NCBI RefSeq assembly: GCF_016892625.1
Contig: NZ_JAFEMW010000003.1
Location: 372,001 to 436,000 of the forward strand
Direction: 5' to 3'
DNA: 64,000 bases
From: Brevibacterium sp. RIT 803
GTDB taxonomy: Bacteria > Actinomycetota > Actinomycetes > Actinomycetales > Brevibacteriaceae
Below, piece after piece: positions 1 through 9,610 of this stretch; position 1 is the stretch's first letter; each line of letters opens with the position of its first letter. The notes beneath the pieces are model-generated. The model ran no database searches and was not told the origin of the DNA. It saw only the letters and a list, made by a program, of their open reading frames with translations. Both the position numbers and the translations under genes were made by a program.

Positions 1-1026
1 CGGGTACTCCTGCCGGCGGTTGCTGCGCAGATTGCCCGAGCCTGCGAATCCGTCGCCGGGCTCGATGACCCGACGCACCGGCCAGGTGCGGCCTTCGTCG
101 TTGGAGACGGCGATGACCATTCTCATCCGCTCATAGGGCCACACCACCTCGGCGGGCTCGTAAGTGACCTGGTGCTCGTTCGAGACCAGAGCCAACATTC
201 CGGACGGCAGAAGGAATGCACTGAGTCCGGCGTTGTTATTCGGCACATCGGTTGCCTCTGGAACGGTCCAGGTCTCGCCTCCGTCTTCGGATCTGCTGAT
301 GTAGACCCAGTCGGCGAAGCGCGAGCGGAACAGACACACCAGGCGCCCGGGCTCAAGCTCGACGACATTGGGATGGACCCTGCCGCTCGCGTCAGGGAAT
401 TCGATCTGGCGCCAGGTACCGCCCTTGTCCTCGGAGATCTGAAGCACCGGCTGGTCCGAACCGTTCTTCGAATCGTCATCGAAGCACAGCCACTGGGGAT
501 GAACCCATCTGCCGTCGCTGAGGACCTGGATCGGTTGGCGGCAGAATGTTCCTTGCCTGTCGAACAGCGTCTTCGGCTGAGACCAGTTCTTGCCACCATC
601 AGCGGAGCGAACCACCTTCACCACCGAGGTGTGCTGCAGATTGAAGGTCTCAGGCACACCTGACTGCCGCGACAGCTGAGAGGTGTAGACAAGCCAGATC
701 TGACCGTCGGGGGCCTCGAACAGACCTGGATTCTGGTCTGAACGGATCTCGTCGTGTGTGACAGCCGCAGAAGCAGACCACGTGGCAGTGGTCGAGTCGA
801 ATCGGGAAACGAGCACGTCGATGTCCTTGTTGCCCTCGTCGCTGCCGCCGAACCAGGCCGCGAGCAGGGTTCCGTCACGCAGCGCCAGAACCGACGGAGC
901 GTGGTTGGAACGGCGATCGGTCGGGATGACTGCCGCGGCATTGCCCGAATCGTCGAAGTATCGGAGTCTGCCGTCGGCGGGCGGCTCGGATACGTGTTCA
1001 AGCCTCTCGTTCGCGAGCAGATTCAT
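1..1026 (-). CDS. BNR/sialidase-fold hydrolase, 3' part missing
   Basis: The frame is open for 342 codons and runs off the window start, so the C-terminus is missing. ATG at 1026 follows AAAGGAG with a 6-nt gap. Four Asp-box-like motifs are visible in the translation (RSADGGKNW, ISEDKGGTW, RSEDGGETW, VSNDEGRTW), the hallmark of six-bladed sialidase/BNR propellers. The early stretch APSVLALRDGTLLAAWFGG and the late SGNLRSNRRQEYP fit the BNR_2 family, which removes or remodels sugar residues. No signal peptide is seen, so it is probably cytosolic. It lies 63 nt downstream of an Nramp-type transporter in the same direction, so the two are probably co-transcribed. The substrate is unknown; true sialidase activity is not shown. 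Confidence 0.8.
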   Translation of the reverse strand, partial: MNLLANERLEHVSEPPADGRLRYFDDSGNAAAVIPTDRRSNHAPSVLALRDGTLLAAWFGGSDEGNKDIDVLVSRFDSTTATWSASAAVTHDEIRSDQNPGLFEAPDGQIWLVYTSQLSRQSGVPETFNLQHTSVVKVVRSADGGKNWSQPKTLFDRQGTFCRQPIQVLSDGRWVHPQWLCFDDDSKNGSDQPVLQISEDKGGTWRQIEFPDASGRVHPNVVELEPGRLVCLFRSRFADWVYISRSEDGGETWTVPEATDVPNNNAGLSAFLLPSGMLALVSNEHQVTYEPAEVVWPYERMRMVIAVSNDEGRTWPVRRVIEPGDGFAGSGNLRSNRRQEYP

Positions 1027-1089
1027 GCGTGACTCCTTTGCTGTGTGGTCCGGTCAGTGTCGCATCCGGTGCGGATCATCCGGTGCAGG

Positions 1090-2463
1090 TCATCCGAAGG
1101 CGGTGTCAAACATCGACGGAATCTGCATCGCAATCTGAAATCCGATGATGATCGCAATGACACCGAGAAGCGCCAGCAGCGCCGTCTGCCACTTCGGGTT
1201 CACCGCGTAGCTGTGCATGTGCTTCTTCCGCGATGTCAGGAGCAGAATGCAGACGACGATGATCGGCAGGCTGAGCACCGTCGAGATCGCGGTGCCGACG
1301 ATGTTGAGTGAGATGAGATCCGGTGCGCCCGGAATGGTCGAGATCAAGGGGACGATGATGAAGACGATCGCCTGAATCCACCGGAACGCAGGGTTCTCCT
1401 CATCTCGGCCGAGGAACTTCCGCATCGAGGGCACGGAATGGTTGATGCCGTTGATCGCGAGCTGCGCGAACCCTCGAGACTGCGGTGGGAAGCTCGTCAT
1501 CGCGGCGAAGAAGATGCACATCCACAGCAGGAAGGGACCCGCCGGCCCCACCGCAACGGAGAGCATGTGTGAGAGATCGAACTCATCAGCGATCGAGAAT
1601 CCTGGATGTGCGGCGCTGAACTCCGCGGCGACGATCCAGAACAGAAGGTTGATGACGAGCAGAGGTGCCATTCCAGCGATGAGGTCGAACTGCTGAAGGC
1701 GACGATATTTCGGTCCGACCCAGCCTTTGTCTCGCATGAAGCCGGAATACAGCAGGTTCGGCATGTTGCCGGCAATCGTGCCGATGGTGGCCGAAGCGAT
1801 GACGATGGGGGCGAAGGCGGAGGTGTTCTGCTCCTCTGGGATCTCGAATGCGAGTCCCTGCATGAAGCCCCCGATGTCGAAGGTACCGATCTTGATCAGT
1901 GCATAGATGAACGCAACGATCATCGCGACCGAGGCGAAGCGCGCGAAGTACTCGAGGACGACGAACTGCTTGCGCAACATCACCAGTGACAAGGTCAGCG
2001 CTACGATGATGATCGCGCAGAAGAAGCGGCCCCAGCCTCCACCCCATTGGCCGCCGGTGAGCTCATGCAGTCCGGTGGACGCCGCGAGAACGAAGGTGGC
2101 CTGGGTGATGAAACCGGCAACGATGACGACAGCGGCCATGATCCCCGGAAGCACGGGGGCCAGCCGGGCGAACCCGTCGAGGATCTGCGTATCTCCGTGC
2201 CTATTCATCAGCGTGTACTTGGCGATGGAGGAGATGATGAAGGTGCGAGCGATCAAGGACAGCACCAGAGTCCACAACAGCGCATATCCGTACGATGCAC
2301 CTGAGACCGAGGAACTGACGAGGTCGCCTGTGCCGAGGAAGGACATTGCCAGCACGAGGCCCGGCCCCACCGATGTGACGAGCCCGAGGCCGCGTGGCAG
2401 AGGAAGCTGATTCGGCTTCGGTGAGCCGGAACTGCCGTTCATGCTATGGACGTCCGTGGCCAT
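1090..2463 (-). CDS. Nramp-family transporter, non-canonical metal site
   Basis: 457 aa with about eleven hydrophobic helices and the Nramp fold pattern (GPGLVLAMSF in helix 1, GYALLW before helix 2). Canonical Nramp Mn/Fe carriers have DPGN in helix 1 and MPH in helix 6. Here the aligned positions read GTGD (residues 44-47) and MPN (about 234-236), so the metal site is altered and the cargo may not be Mn2+ or Fe2+. ATG at 2463 is preferred because GGAG lies 8 nt upstream; an in-frame GTG at 2472 would overlap that site. It precedes the BNR protein and probably forms a two-gene operon with it. Family is confident, substrate is not. Confidence 0.85.
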   Translation of the reverse strand: MATDVHSMNGSSGSPKPNQLPLPRGLGLVTSVGPGLVLAMSFLGTGDLVSSSVSGASYGYALLWTLVLSLIARTFIISSIAKYTLMNRHGDTQILDGFARLAPVLPGIMAAVVIVAGFITQATFVLAASTGLHELTGGQWGGGWGRFFCAIIIVALTLSLVMLRKQFVVLEYFARFASVAMIVAFIYALIKIGTFDIGGFMQGLAFEIPEEQNTSAFAPIVIASATIGTIAGNMPNLLYSGFMRDKGWVGPKYRRLQQFDLIAGMAPLLVINLLFWIVAAEFSAAHPGFSIADEFDLSHMLSVAVGPAGPFLLWMCIFFAAMTSFPPQSRGFAQLAINGINHSVPSMRKFLGRDEENPAFRWIQAIVFIIVPLISTIPGAPDLISLNIVGTAISTVLSLPIIVVCILLLTSRKKHMHSYAVNPKWQTALLALLGVIAIIIGFQIAMQIPSMFDTAFG

Positions 2464-2745
2464 GGCGTGCACTCCAGTGTGTAGACGATTGTTTGGCTGG
2501 TGACCGCGGTCTCAGGGTCGCTGACACAGCGTAGCGATGCAGCAAACAATCTGCGCGGTCTACGTAGAGAGTAGACCATGGTTGCGTGTTTCGCGCAACA
2601 ATTAGTCCAGATACCGGACGTTTGGCTCATTTTGCGCACAGTGGTGGAAGACTGTTGGCTTGATCAGAGCTCGAGGTTGATTCCGCAGTTGAGTTCGCGG
2701 CGTTCGCCCCGTCTCGACGACGCAATGCGAAGGAGCAGAGTCCCG

Positions 2746-3477
2746 ATGGAGTTGATCCACTACCTCATCATCGGAGCAGTGGTGCTGGGGTCTTCCTGCG
2801 TGCAGGGCTCCGTCGGGTTCGGTCTGGGTATGATCACGGCCCCGGTGCTCGTACTGCTCGAACCGAACCTGCTTCCTGCCGCACTGCTTCTGCTCGCCAC
2901 TCTCACGTCGTTCACCGCCTTCATCCGCGAACGTGCCGACGTCGACTGGAAGCTCGTCGGCTGGGGCGCGCTCGGCCGATTGCCGGGAATCGTCATCGGC
3001 ACGACTGCAGTGGTGCTGCTGCCGGATCAAGGGCTGTCCCTGCTCCTAGCGGTCACAGTCCTGGCCGGAGTCGGTTTCAGCCTGGTGGGCTGGTCGCCGG
3101 CTGCCAGCAACCGCAACATGTTCTTCGCCAGCAGCGTCTCTGGCATCTTCGGCACGTCGACAAGCATCGGCGGCCCGCCCATCGCCCTGGTTCTGCGCTC
3201 TCTGGATCCATCATCGATGCGGTCCACTATGAGCGCCTACTTCACCATCGGCAGCATCCTGTCCCTGACCGGTCTGACGATCGGAGGCGAGGTCCGAAGT
3301 GAACACCTGGTCGCGGCGGCCACTCTGCTGCCATTCATGCTTGCAGGATTGTGGCTGTCGAACCTGGTGATCCGACGAGCGAACAAGACAGTTCTCTATC
3401 GTGTGGCTGTCAGCGCATCGATCCTTGGGGCGATCCTGGTCATCGGCGAGGTTGCGGCTCCCCTGCTCAGAGCTTGA
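2746..3477 (+). CDS. TauE/SafE-family membrane permease
   Basis: 243 aa of mostly hydrophobic sequence with seven to eight predicted helices. The N-terminal GSSCVQGSVGFGLGMI and the central FGTSTSIGGPPIAL are the two repeated signatures of the TauE/SafE (DUF81) family, which moves sulfite, sulfoacetate or other organic anions out of or into the cell. ATG at 2746 is chosen over earlier in-frame starts because AAGGAG lies 10 nt upstream and the first helix begins at once. It converges on the DUF1345 gene, sharing 11 nt at the 3' ends. It is divergent from the Nramp gene, with about 280 nt between them. The exact anion cannot be told. Confidence 0.85.
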   Translation: MELIHYLIIGAVVLGSSCVQGSVGFGLGMITAPVLVLLEPNLLPAALLLLATLTSFTAFIRERADVDWKLVGWGALGRLPGIVIGTTAVVLLPDQGLSLLLAVTVLAGVGFSLVGWSPAASNRNMFFASSVSGIFGTSTSIGGPPIALVLRSLDPSSMRSTMSAYFTIGSILSLTGLTIGGEVRSEHLVAAATLLPFMLAGLWLSNLVIRRANKTVLYRVAVSASILGAILVIGEVAAPLLRA

Positions 3478-4207
3478 GGTATGACAGAAACATCGACACC
3501 AATGTCGCAACGACGACCGAGTTGAAGCCGAAGGCGACGATGACGTTCGTGCGGACCAGTCTCCATCCTGCGCGAGTCACGGCTCTGCCCGGCAGAGCTG
3601 CCGTCATCGTCGAGGACAGCACCGCGAACGTGAGGTAGTCGCTGAAGACCCTCTCCTCCGGCATGTCGAATTCGAGTTGTCTGGCACCGGGGCTTCCACC
3701 GCCGCCGAGGTCGAGTCGCATGAATTCGAGAGCGAACGAATACACCATGACCGACCACGAGGCGACGACATTTGCCAGGCCGAGGGTGACTGCGAGTCCG
3801 ATGTTGGTTTCGGACCCCATGGTGACGAGGTAGACGTTGAGGATGATCGCGACATACGCAGCGATGGCAGCCCACGACACTGCCCCTCCCGTGCCTAGAT
3901 ATCGTGCCCAGAATGTTCGCCTTCGCGCGAGCGCCCATCGAGAGTGGACCATGAGCTCGGTCTCGCTCAATTCGTTCAGCCCCGCGTGGGTCCACAGCAG
4001 GTAGACGAGGGCGAACACCGGCCAGGCAACGAGGAAGAGCGCGATGAGCTTCGCGAAGAGCTCACCCAACTGCGAGGCTTCAGGCCCGAGCGGGCTGAAG
4101 TCGAACCCCAAGACCAAGACAAGTCCGACGACGAGTGCCGGCACCATGGCCACGTTCGCGCGCGTGTCATCGGAGATCGTGATGACTTGGCTGTGCGTGG
4201 GCCTCAT
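3467..4207 (-). CDS. DUF1345 family membrane protein
   Basis: 246 aa with several strongly hydrophobic segments, the first at about residues 18-36, then about 50-70, 105-130 and 140-160, and a final helix at the C-terminus. The long middle part, including SDYLTFAVLSSTMT before the last helices, matches the layout of DUF1345 proteins, which have no known biochemical role. The 3' end overlaps the convergent TauE/SafE gene by 11 nt, so there is no room for a separate terminator. The start ATG at 4207 lies about 75 nt from a large inverted repeat upstream. No partner gene suggests a function. Confidence 0.75.
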   Translation of the reverse strand: MRPTHSQVITISDDTRANVAMVPALVVGLVLVLGFDFSPLGPEASQLGELFAKLIALFLVAWPVFALVYLLWTHAGLNELSETELMVHSRWALARRRTFWARYLGTGGAVSWAAIAAYVAIILNVYLVTMGSETNIGLAVTLGLANVVASWSVMVYSFALEFMRLDLGGGGSPGARQLEFDMPEERVFSDYLTFAVLSSTMTAALPGRAVTRAGWRLVRTNVIVAFGFNSVVVATLVSMFLSYLKL

Positions 4208-4283
4208 GACAGGACGGTTCCGCTTCGATTGTGGCTGATGGGCTCATCATCAGCTTAACCGAGCCCACGCTGCTGACGCAGTG

Positions 4284-4328
4284 GACGATCTATGTCGACG
4301 TATCAGTCATTCTTCGACACAGATCGTC
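4284..4328. repeat. 14-nt inverted repeat between divergent genes
   Basis: Left arm 4284-4297 and right arm 4315-4328 are reverse complements at 13 of 14 positions, separated by 17 nt. The single mismatch would be a U-G wobble in RNA of the minus strand. It sits between the DUF1345 start (minus) and the GntP-type permease start (plus), 75 and 145 nt away, so a two-site operator or a leader hairpin are both possible. No T-run follows on either strand. Confidence 0.7.
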
Positions 4329-4472
4329 GGTCCCCGGTGGTGCAGGTTCAATGGGACCATTGACCGTGGAGTTCGTCTTCTGTGCAACACATGTGGGGCA
4401 CGCACTACCGCATATATCGGCAAAGTGATTAAATGATCTAATAACCTATCTCAGCTCGACGAGGAGCAGCCA

Positions 4473-5828
4473 TTGGTCATTCTCCACGCAATCATCGCAA
4501 TTCTCGCGATCGTCCTGCTCATCATCCTGCTGAAGGTCGATCCAGTGATCTCGCTGGTCATCGGTGCCATGTACTACGGAATCGCCGCTGGTCTCGGCTT
4601 GGAAAAGACACTGACGACGATAGTCGAAGGATTCGGCTCGATCATGGCCGAGGTAGGTCTGCTCATCGGCTTCGGGGTGCTCATCGGGGCATTGCTCTTC
4701 ACTATGGGGGCATTGCAAAGATTCGTCGAACTGCTCCTCCGACTCCTGGGACCGCGGAAGCTGCCCTACGCACTGGCAGCAGCACTCACCGCGGTCTTTC
4801 CTTCGATCTACGTCGACGTACAGCTTGTGCTCGCATCGCCATTGGCTCGGAATGCTGCACCCGCGCTCGGACGTCGGGGTTTGGGCATCATGGCCGGCTC
4901 GGTCACTGCCGGCATCCTCGTCGGATACGTGTTTGTGGTCCCTGGTCTCGGCACGATTTCGATCGCAGGACTCCTGAACATTCCTCTAGCACAGATGCTC
5001 GGCATCGGACTCGCCGTCGGTGTGGCTACGGTCCTGCTGACGGTGTTCGTCTATTCGTTCCTCGTCAATCGCGGGTTGTGGAATCCCGCGACAGATGAGA
5101 CCGGAATCGTACCCGACGCAGAACAGGACGATTCGTCCGAGGCTGGTGGAACCACCACCGTTCGAACTCGTCAGCCGCATTTGGCTGTGGCACTCAGCCC
5201 GGTCTACGTGCCTCTGATCCTCATTGCCACCGGAGCAATTCTCGCCGCCTTCAACGCCGCGAATTCCGTCACCGATTTCCTCGGCGATCCAGTCTTCGCC
5301 CTGTTCTTGGGGCTCGTCATCGCGTATGTGCTCTCGCAGATCTTCAACGGTCGGGAGAAGACGAATTCGTCGATGGAAGAAGGCTTCAGCACCACTGGGC
5401 AGATTCTGCTCATCACAGGTGTCGGTGGGTCTCTTGGCGAGGTCATCAGCGCTACGAACCTGGCAGACGTTCTCGGCGGTCTCTTCACAGCGAATTCGGC
5501 CGCTCCCGTCATCGTCAGCGTCCTCATCGCGTGGCTCATCGCCGCTGTTCTGCACCTCGCGATCGGTTCCATCTCTGTCGCGGCGATCGCAGCTGCCGGC
5601 ATCATCGGACCTATCCTCGGTCAGCTCGATGTCTCACCGATCATCATCGGTCTCGCCATCGGCTCGGGTGCTCTGTTCGCGCTGCAGGTCAACAGCAATT
5701 TCTTCTGGATGTTCCAGACGATGATGCAGGTGACGACCAAGGGTGCACTGAAGGCGCTGACCTTTGTCACGGCCCTCGCCTCTGTCATCTCGCTCATCAT
5801 CGTCTGCCTGCTCACACCGTTCTTCTGA
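4473..5828 (+). CDS. GntP-family gluconate/organic acid permease
   Basis: 451 aa, at or near full length for the GntP family of H+-coupled sugar-acid carriers (gluconate, glycerate, hydroxy acids). About a dozen hydrophobic helices are seen. A cytoplasmic hydrophilic loop rich in acidic and threonine residues (about 210-240) splits the two halves, as usual in the family. Conserved-looking stretches include FPSIYVDVQLVLASPLARN and LHLAIGSISVAAIAAAG. The start is TTG at 4473, supported by GAGGAG 6 nt upstream; no better start lies nearby. It stands alone, followed by an AraC regulator 251 nt later that more likely belongs to the next operon. Confidence 0.85.
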   Translation: MVILHAIIAILAIVLLIILLKVDPVISLVIGAMYYGIAAGLGLEKTLTTIVEGFGSIMAEVGLLIGFGVLIGALLFTMGALQRFVELLLRLLGPRKLPYALAAALTAVFPSIYVDVQLVLASPLARNAAPALGRRGLGIMAGSVTAGILVGYVFVVPGLGTISIAGLLNIPLAQMLGIGLAVGVATVLLTVFVYSFLVNRGLWNPATDETGIVPDAEQDDSSEAGGTTTVRTRQPHLAVALSPVYVPLILIATGAILAAFNAANSVTDFLGDPVFALFLGLVIAYVLSQIFNGREKTNSSMEEGFSTTGQILLITGVGGSLGEVISATNLADVLGGLFTANSAAPVIVSVLIAWLIAAVLHLAIGSISVAAIAAAGIIGPILGQLDVSPIIIGLAIGSGALFALQVNSNFFWMFQTMMQVTTKGALKALTFVTALASVISLIIVCLLTPFF

Positions 5829-6079
5829 CACTGACTCGATCGTGAAGGGCTTCATCAGCCCAGCTGAACCGATTTCGGAGCCAGCGGTTCGCAGCTCTTC
5901 CGGAGGAGGCGGGATTGGATTGGCTCTCGATCTCGGTGCTGTCCCAGAGACCGCAGGCAACAATCAGAGATCGTCGCCGAGAAGCTACCATGGGCTGACA
6001 ACAACGATGTTGCGATCGCCGCCGGGGCCCACACCCAAAGATCCTGCGCTTCGCACCGGAGACTGGGAGGAGCTACTCC

Positions 6080-7051
6080 ATGGCTGAACCACCGACGCCT
6101 CATTCCACCCCGGACCCGCTGCGGTTCTCGACCGCCCAAATCCCTTCCAAGAATCGAATCGAATATTGGGAAGCACATAATGCCAAGGCGCTCATCGGCC
6201 TAGACATTCGCACCTTGGAGGACACTCCCCTGATGGCAGAGGAGATCAACCTCCACTTCCCTGCGCTCCGGTTTGCCGGAGTCAAGGGCTCATCCCAGAT
6301 CGTCGAGCGTTCCGCACGAATGATTGCCGCTCATCCCACCGGTGACATCGCCATATTCTTCGCAATGAGCGGTGATGCGTTTTTCTACCATTCCAAGGGG
6401 ACGATTCTCCTCAAACCTGGCCAGGCTGTCGTCTACGACGCGGACCGGCCATTCGTCCGCGGTTTCTCACACGGCCTCTACGAGCTGGTGCTCACCATCC
6501 CGCGAGAAGACTTCGCCCACCTGTCAGGCGGAAGAGATCTCAACGAACCGCTGGTGTTTGAGTTCGGGTCGGATCTGCGCAGACGATTCCCCAACCCCAG
6601 CGCCACAGACCTGGTCTCGGTGATTGACTCCGCACTGCGGCGTTCCCCCGACGATCTGTATCGAGTGGAGCAGGAGACCTTCGAACTGGTCGAACGAATG
6701 CTCTCGCCCATGGTGGATTCCGGCCGGGAGGCCAGGTATCGACATGCCTTGCAGGAGATCGAGCGCCATTTCGGCGACGGCGCGCTCAATCGTGCGAAGG
6801 TCGCTGCGGCCATCGGAGTCAGCGAGCGTCAGCTTTCGCGCATCTTCGCTGCACAGGACGAGACCTTTGCCGACCACCTGCAGAACTATCGATTGCAGAT
6901 CGCGGAGACAATCCTGGCTTCGGAACCTCACACCACGGTCGCCGAAATCGCACGTCGGTGCGGGTTCGCCTCTCCCTCGCATTTTTCCCGTGTCTTCAAA
7001 GCTCGCACCGGGTTGACTCCGCTGGAGCGGCAACGCGCAACCGAGTTCTAG
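6080..7051 (+). CDS. AraC-family regulator of aromatic hydroxylase (PheR-like)
   Basis: 323 aa. Residues about 1-200 form an AraC_binding_2-type sensor domain. The C-terminal 100 residues are a double helix-turn-helix, with VAAAIGVSERQLSRIF and the closing CGFASPSHFSRVFKARTG typical of AraC proteins. ATG at 6080 follows GGAGGAG. It lies upstream of, and in the same direction as, a flavin reductase and an FADH2-dependent hydroxylase. The same order (AraC gene, small then large component) is known for phenol hydroxylase loci in Rhodococcus (pheR, pheA2, pheA1). It most likely activates those genes in response to the aromatic substrate, through the symmetrical sites at 7127-7179. Confidence 0.85.
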   Translation: MAEPPTPHSTPDPLRFSTAQIPSKNRIEYWEAHNAKALIGLDIRTLEDTPLMAEEINLHFPALRFAGVKGSSQIVERSARMIAAHPTGDIAIFFAMSGDAFFYHSKGTILLKPGQAVVYDADRPFVRGFSHGLYELVLTIPREDFAHLSGGRDLNEPLVFEFGSDLRRRFPNPSATDLVSVIDSALRRSPDDLYRVEQETFELVERMLSPMVDSGREARYRHALQEIERHFGDGALNRAKVAAAIGVSERQLSRIFAAQDETFADHLQNYRLQIAETILASEPHTTVAEIARRCGFASPSHFSRVFKARTGLTPLERQRATEF

Positions 7052-7126
7052 AAGGACTTCCAGAGCATAGATCCATACTCCCCAGCATCTCAATCCATTG
7101 TTCTGAGTTATCGCTTTGGTCTGAGC

Positions 7127-7179
7127 GGGACAGGCGATGTCCCAGCCGGGACGAACTCTTCACATCGCGAATGTGTCCC
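7127..7179 (+). promoter_or_regulatory. Putative operator before flavin reductase gene
   Basis: Two short perfect inverted repeats lie 70-120 nt before the flavin reductase start: GGGACA-5 nt-TGTCCC (7127-7143) and CACAT-5 nt-ATGTG (7161-7175). The second overlaps another TGTCCC (7174-7179). The repeated TGTCCC spacing suits binding by the AraC-type regulator encoded just upstream. Assignment to that protein is inference. Confidence 0.45.
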
Positions 7180-7247
7180 ACAACACTGTCAAGAGACAGC
7201 AACTCCGGCCAATCTCCGAAAGCTGCTCCAGGGAGAGGACTCATTCG

Positions 7248-7829
7248 ATGACTAAGACCATCGCAACAGAATCGCCGAGGCAGACGATCAATCCCAAGGA
7301 TCTTCGCCGTGCGTTCGGAAAGTTCGCCACCGGTGTGACTGTGGTGACCTGCCAGGCGCCCGACGGCGCACCGCACGGCGCTACGGTCAATGCCTTCACC
7401 GCCGTCTCACTCGACCCGCCATTGGCCCAGGTGACACTGATCCGCGGCAACAAGGCATCCGAGTATCTCGAGGACCGGCCATTCGCCATCAATATCATGT
7501 CCGAAGATCAGCTGAGCACCTGCATGAACTTCGCAGGAAAGCCCTCGAAGACCCCGGTGAAGTGGCGTTGCGAAGGCGAGATCCCTGTCCTTGAAGGCAA
7601 TGCGGCAACCATCGAATGTCGCCCCTGGCAGATCTACGACGGCGGCGACCATTTGATCGTCATCGGCGAAGTCATTGATCTGGAGATCAATGACATCGAT
7701 CCGCTGCTCTTCATCTCAGGCAAGTTCCATCATGCCGGCACTCTGCACGGCGGCACTCCCTGGGAAGCATCGGGCGATTCGATCGCCCACGGCTGGTTCG
7801 AGGGATCTTCCACGTTCAACGCCGTCTGA
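7248..7829 (+). CDS. Flavin reductase, partner of aromatic hydroxylase
   Basis: 193 aa of the flavin reductase-like (HpaC/PheA2) family, which uses NADH to make free FADH2 for a separate oxygenase. The N-terminal LRRAFGKFATGVTVVTC and the following NAFTAVSLDPPLAQVTL are the family signatures. The C-terminal half carries the usual GGDHLIVIGEV segment. ATG at 7248 is preferred over an in-frame start at 7137 because GGGAGAGGA lies just upstream and the family begins here. The large oxygenase starts 138 nt downstream in the same direction, so the two make a two-component monooxygenase. Confidence 0.9.
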   Translation: MTKTIATESPRQTINPKDLRRAFGKFATGVTVVTCQAPDGAPHGATVNAFTAVSLDPPLAQVTLIRGNKASEYLEDRPFAINIMSEDQLSTCMNFAGKPSKTPVKWRCEGEIPVLEGNAATIECRPWQIYDGGDHLIVIGEVIDLEINDIDPLLFISGKFHHAGTLHGGTPWEASGDSIAHGWFEGSSTFNAV

Positions 7830-7967
7830 GCTGATCTACTGCGGAACGAAACATCTGAACGCCACAACCACGGGGCTTCCGGCTCCCAGCGCACAACCAC
7901 CGAAGAATGCACCCGTCGTGCTGCTTTCTCAGCAGCAGTTCGGCACATCAATGAAAGGACGGTCGTC

Positions 7968-9554
7968 ATGACCACTGAAGAGAACCAGCAGAACACAATG
8001 TCCGAAAGGACCACCCCGGCCAATCCGAAGCTGCCGATGACAGGCGACGAATACATTGATTCCCTCCGCGACGGTCGAGAGATCTATCTGCATGGAGAAC
8101 GCGTCGAAGATGTCACCACGCACCCCGCATTCCGCAACTCCGTACGCATGGTGGCACGGCTCTATGACGGTTTCCACGATGAAGCGACGGCCGACAAGCT
8201 GCTAGTCGACACCGACACCGGCAGCGGTGGTAAGACCCACCCCTTCTTCAAGATCCCGAAGTCCGTGGACGACCTCAAAGACAGCCGGACCGCGATCGAG
8301 ACCTGGGCTCGTATGTCCTACGGCTGGCTCGGCCGCTCCCCTGACTACAAGGCCGCCTTCCTGGGGACTCTGGGCTCGATGCCCGAGTTCTATTCGCCCT
8401 ACCAGGAGAACGCGCAGCGTTGGTACAAGGAGTCACAGGAGAAGGTCCTGTATTGGAATCACGCCATCATCAACCCTCCTGTGGACCGTCACCTGCCCCC
8501 GGACGACGTCAAAGACGTCTTCATGAAGGTGGAGAAGGAGACCGACAACGGCGTCATCGTTTCCGGAGCAAAGGTGGTGGCCACAGGGTCCGCCATCACC
8601 AACTACAATTTCATCTCCCACTACGGACTGCCGATCAAGCGTCCCGAATACGCTCTGATCTGCACTGTCCCGATGGATGCTCCCGGCATCAAGCTGATCT
8701 CGCGAACCTCCTACGCACAGAACGCAGCCGTGACGGGCACTCCCTATGACTACCCGCTGTCGTCGCGCATGGACGAGAACGACGCGGTGTTCATCTTCGA
8801 CAAGGTGCTCGTGCCATGGGAGAACATCTTCGCCTATGGTGATCCGGACCAGATCAATGGGTTCATGCCCAAGACCGGGTTCATCCAGCGCTTCACCTAC
8901 CAAGGCTGCATCCGCTTGGCTGTGAAACTGGACTTCATCGCGGGATTGCTGCTCAAGGCTCTGGAGATTGCCGGTACTCAGGACTTCCGCGGAGTCCAGG
9001 CTCGGGCCGGAGAGGTCATCGGCTGGCGCAATATGTTCTGGGCACTCGCTGATGCCATGATGCTCAACCCCGACGAGGGGCCGAACGGATCCGTGCTGCC
9101 GAAGATGGACTACGGCATGGCTTACCGCATGTTCATGGCCCAGGGCTACTCACGAATCAAGGAGATCATCGAGCAGGATGTCGCCTCTGGCCTCATCTAT
9201 CTGCCCTCCGGCGCACAGGACTTCAAGAACGCCGAGATCCGACCATACCTCGACAAATATGTGCGCGGATCCAACGGCGTGCAGGCCGTGGACCGCGTCA
9301 AACTGATGAAGCTGCTCTGGGACGCCATCGGCTCCGAGTTCGGCGGCCGTCACGAACTCTACGAACGCAACTATTCCGGCAACCATGAGAATGTGCGCGT
9401 GGAGATGCTCATGAATGCCATGAACAACGGCACCGTGGACTCGATGAACGGCATGGTCGAACAGTGCATGGGCGAGTACAACCTCGACGGCTGGACGGTC
9501 CCGGACTTGTTCAACAGCGATGACGTCAACGCCTACATGCGGGGCAACCGCTAG
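7968..9554 (+). CDS. FADH2-dependent phenol/4-hydroxyphenylacetate hydroxylase, large component
   Basis: 528 aa, typical length for the HpaB/PheA1 family that hydroxylates a phenolic ring ortho to the OH using FADH2 and O2. The start region [20 protein letters not shown], the middle [20 protein letters not shown] and [20 protein letters not shown], and the late [12 protein letters not shown] are strongly family-like. From memory the sequence most resembles actinobacterial phenol hydroxylase PheA1, so phenol is as likely a substrate as 4-hydroxyphenylacetate. ATG at 7968 follows GAAAGGA. No ring-cleavage dioxygenase lies in the window, so the catechol product must be handled elsewhere. A strong hairpin follows the gene. 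Confidence 0.9.
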   Translation: MTTEENQQNTMSERTTPANPKLPMTGDEYIDSLRDGREIYLHGERVEDVTTHPAFRNSVRMVARLYDGFHDEATADKLLVDTDTGSGGKTHPFFKIPKSVDDLKDSRTAIETWARMSYGWLGRSPDYKAAFLGTLGSMPEFYSPYQENAQRWYKESQEKVLYWNHAIINPPVDRHLPPDDVKDVFMKVEKETDNGVIVSGAKVVATGSAITNYNFISHYGLPIKRPEYALICTVPMDAPGIKLISRTSYAQNAAVTGTPYDYPLSSRMDENDAVFIFDKVLVPWENIFAYGDPDQINGFMPKTGFIQRFTYQGCIRLAVKLDFIAGLLLKALEIAGTQDFRGVQARAGEVIGWRNMFWALADAMMLNPDEGPNGSVLPKMDYGMAYRMFMAQGYSRIKEIIEQDVASGLIYLPSGAQDFKNAEIRPYLDKYVRGSNGVQAVDRVKLMKLLWDAIGSEFGGRHELYERNYSGNHENVRVEMLMNAMNNGTVDSMNGMVEQCMGEYNLDGWTVPDLFNSDDVNAYMRGNR

Positions 9555-9610
9555 ACACTGACCGTGGCTGCTTCTGGCATCGTAGCCAGACGAAACAGCT
9601 ATTCCTTGTT

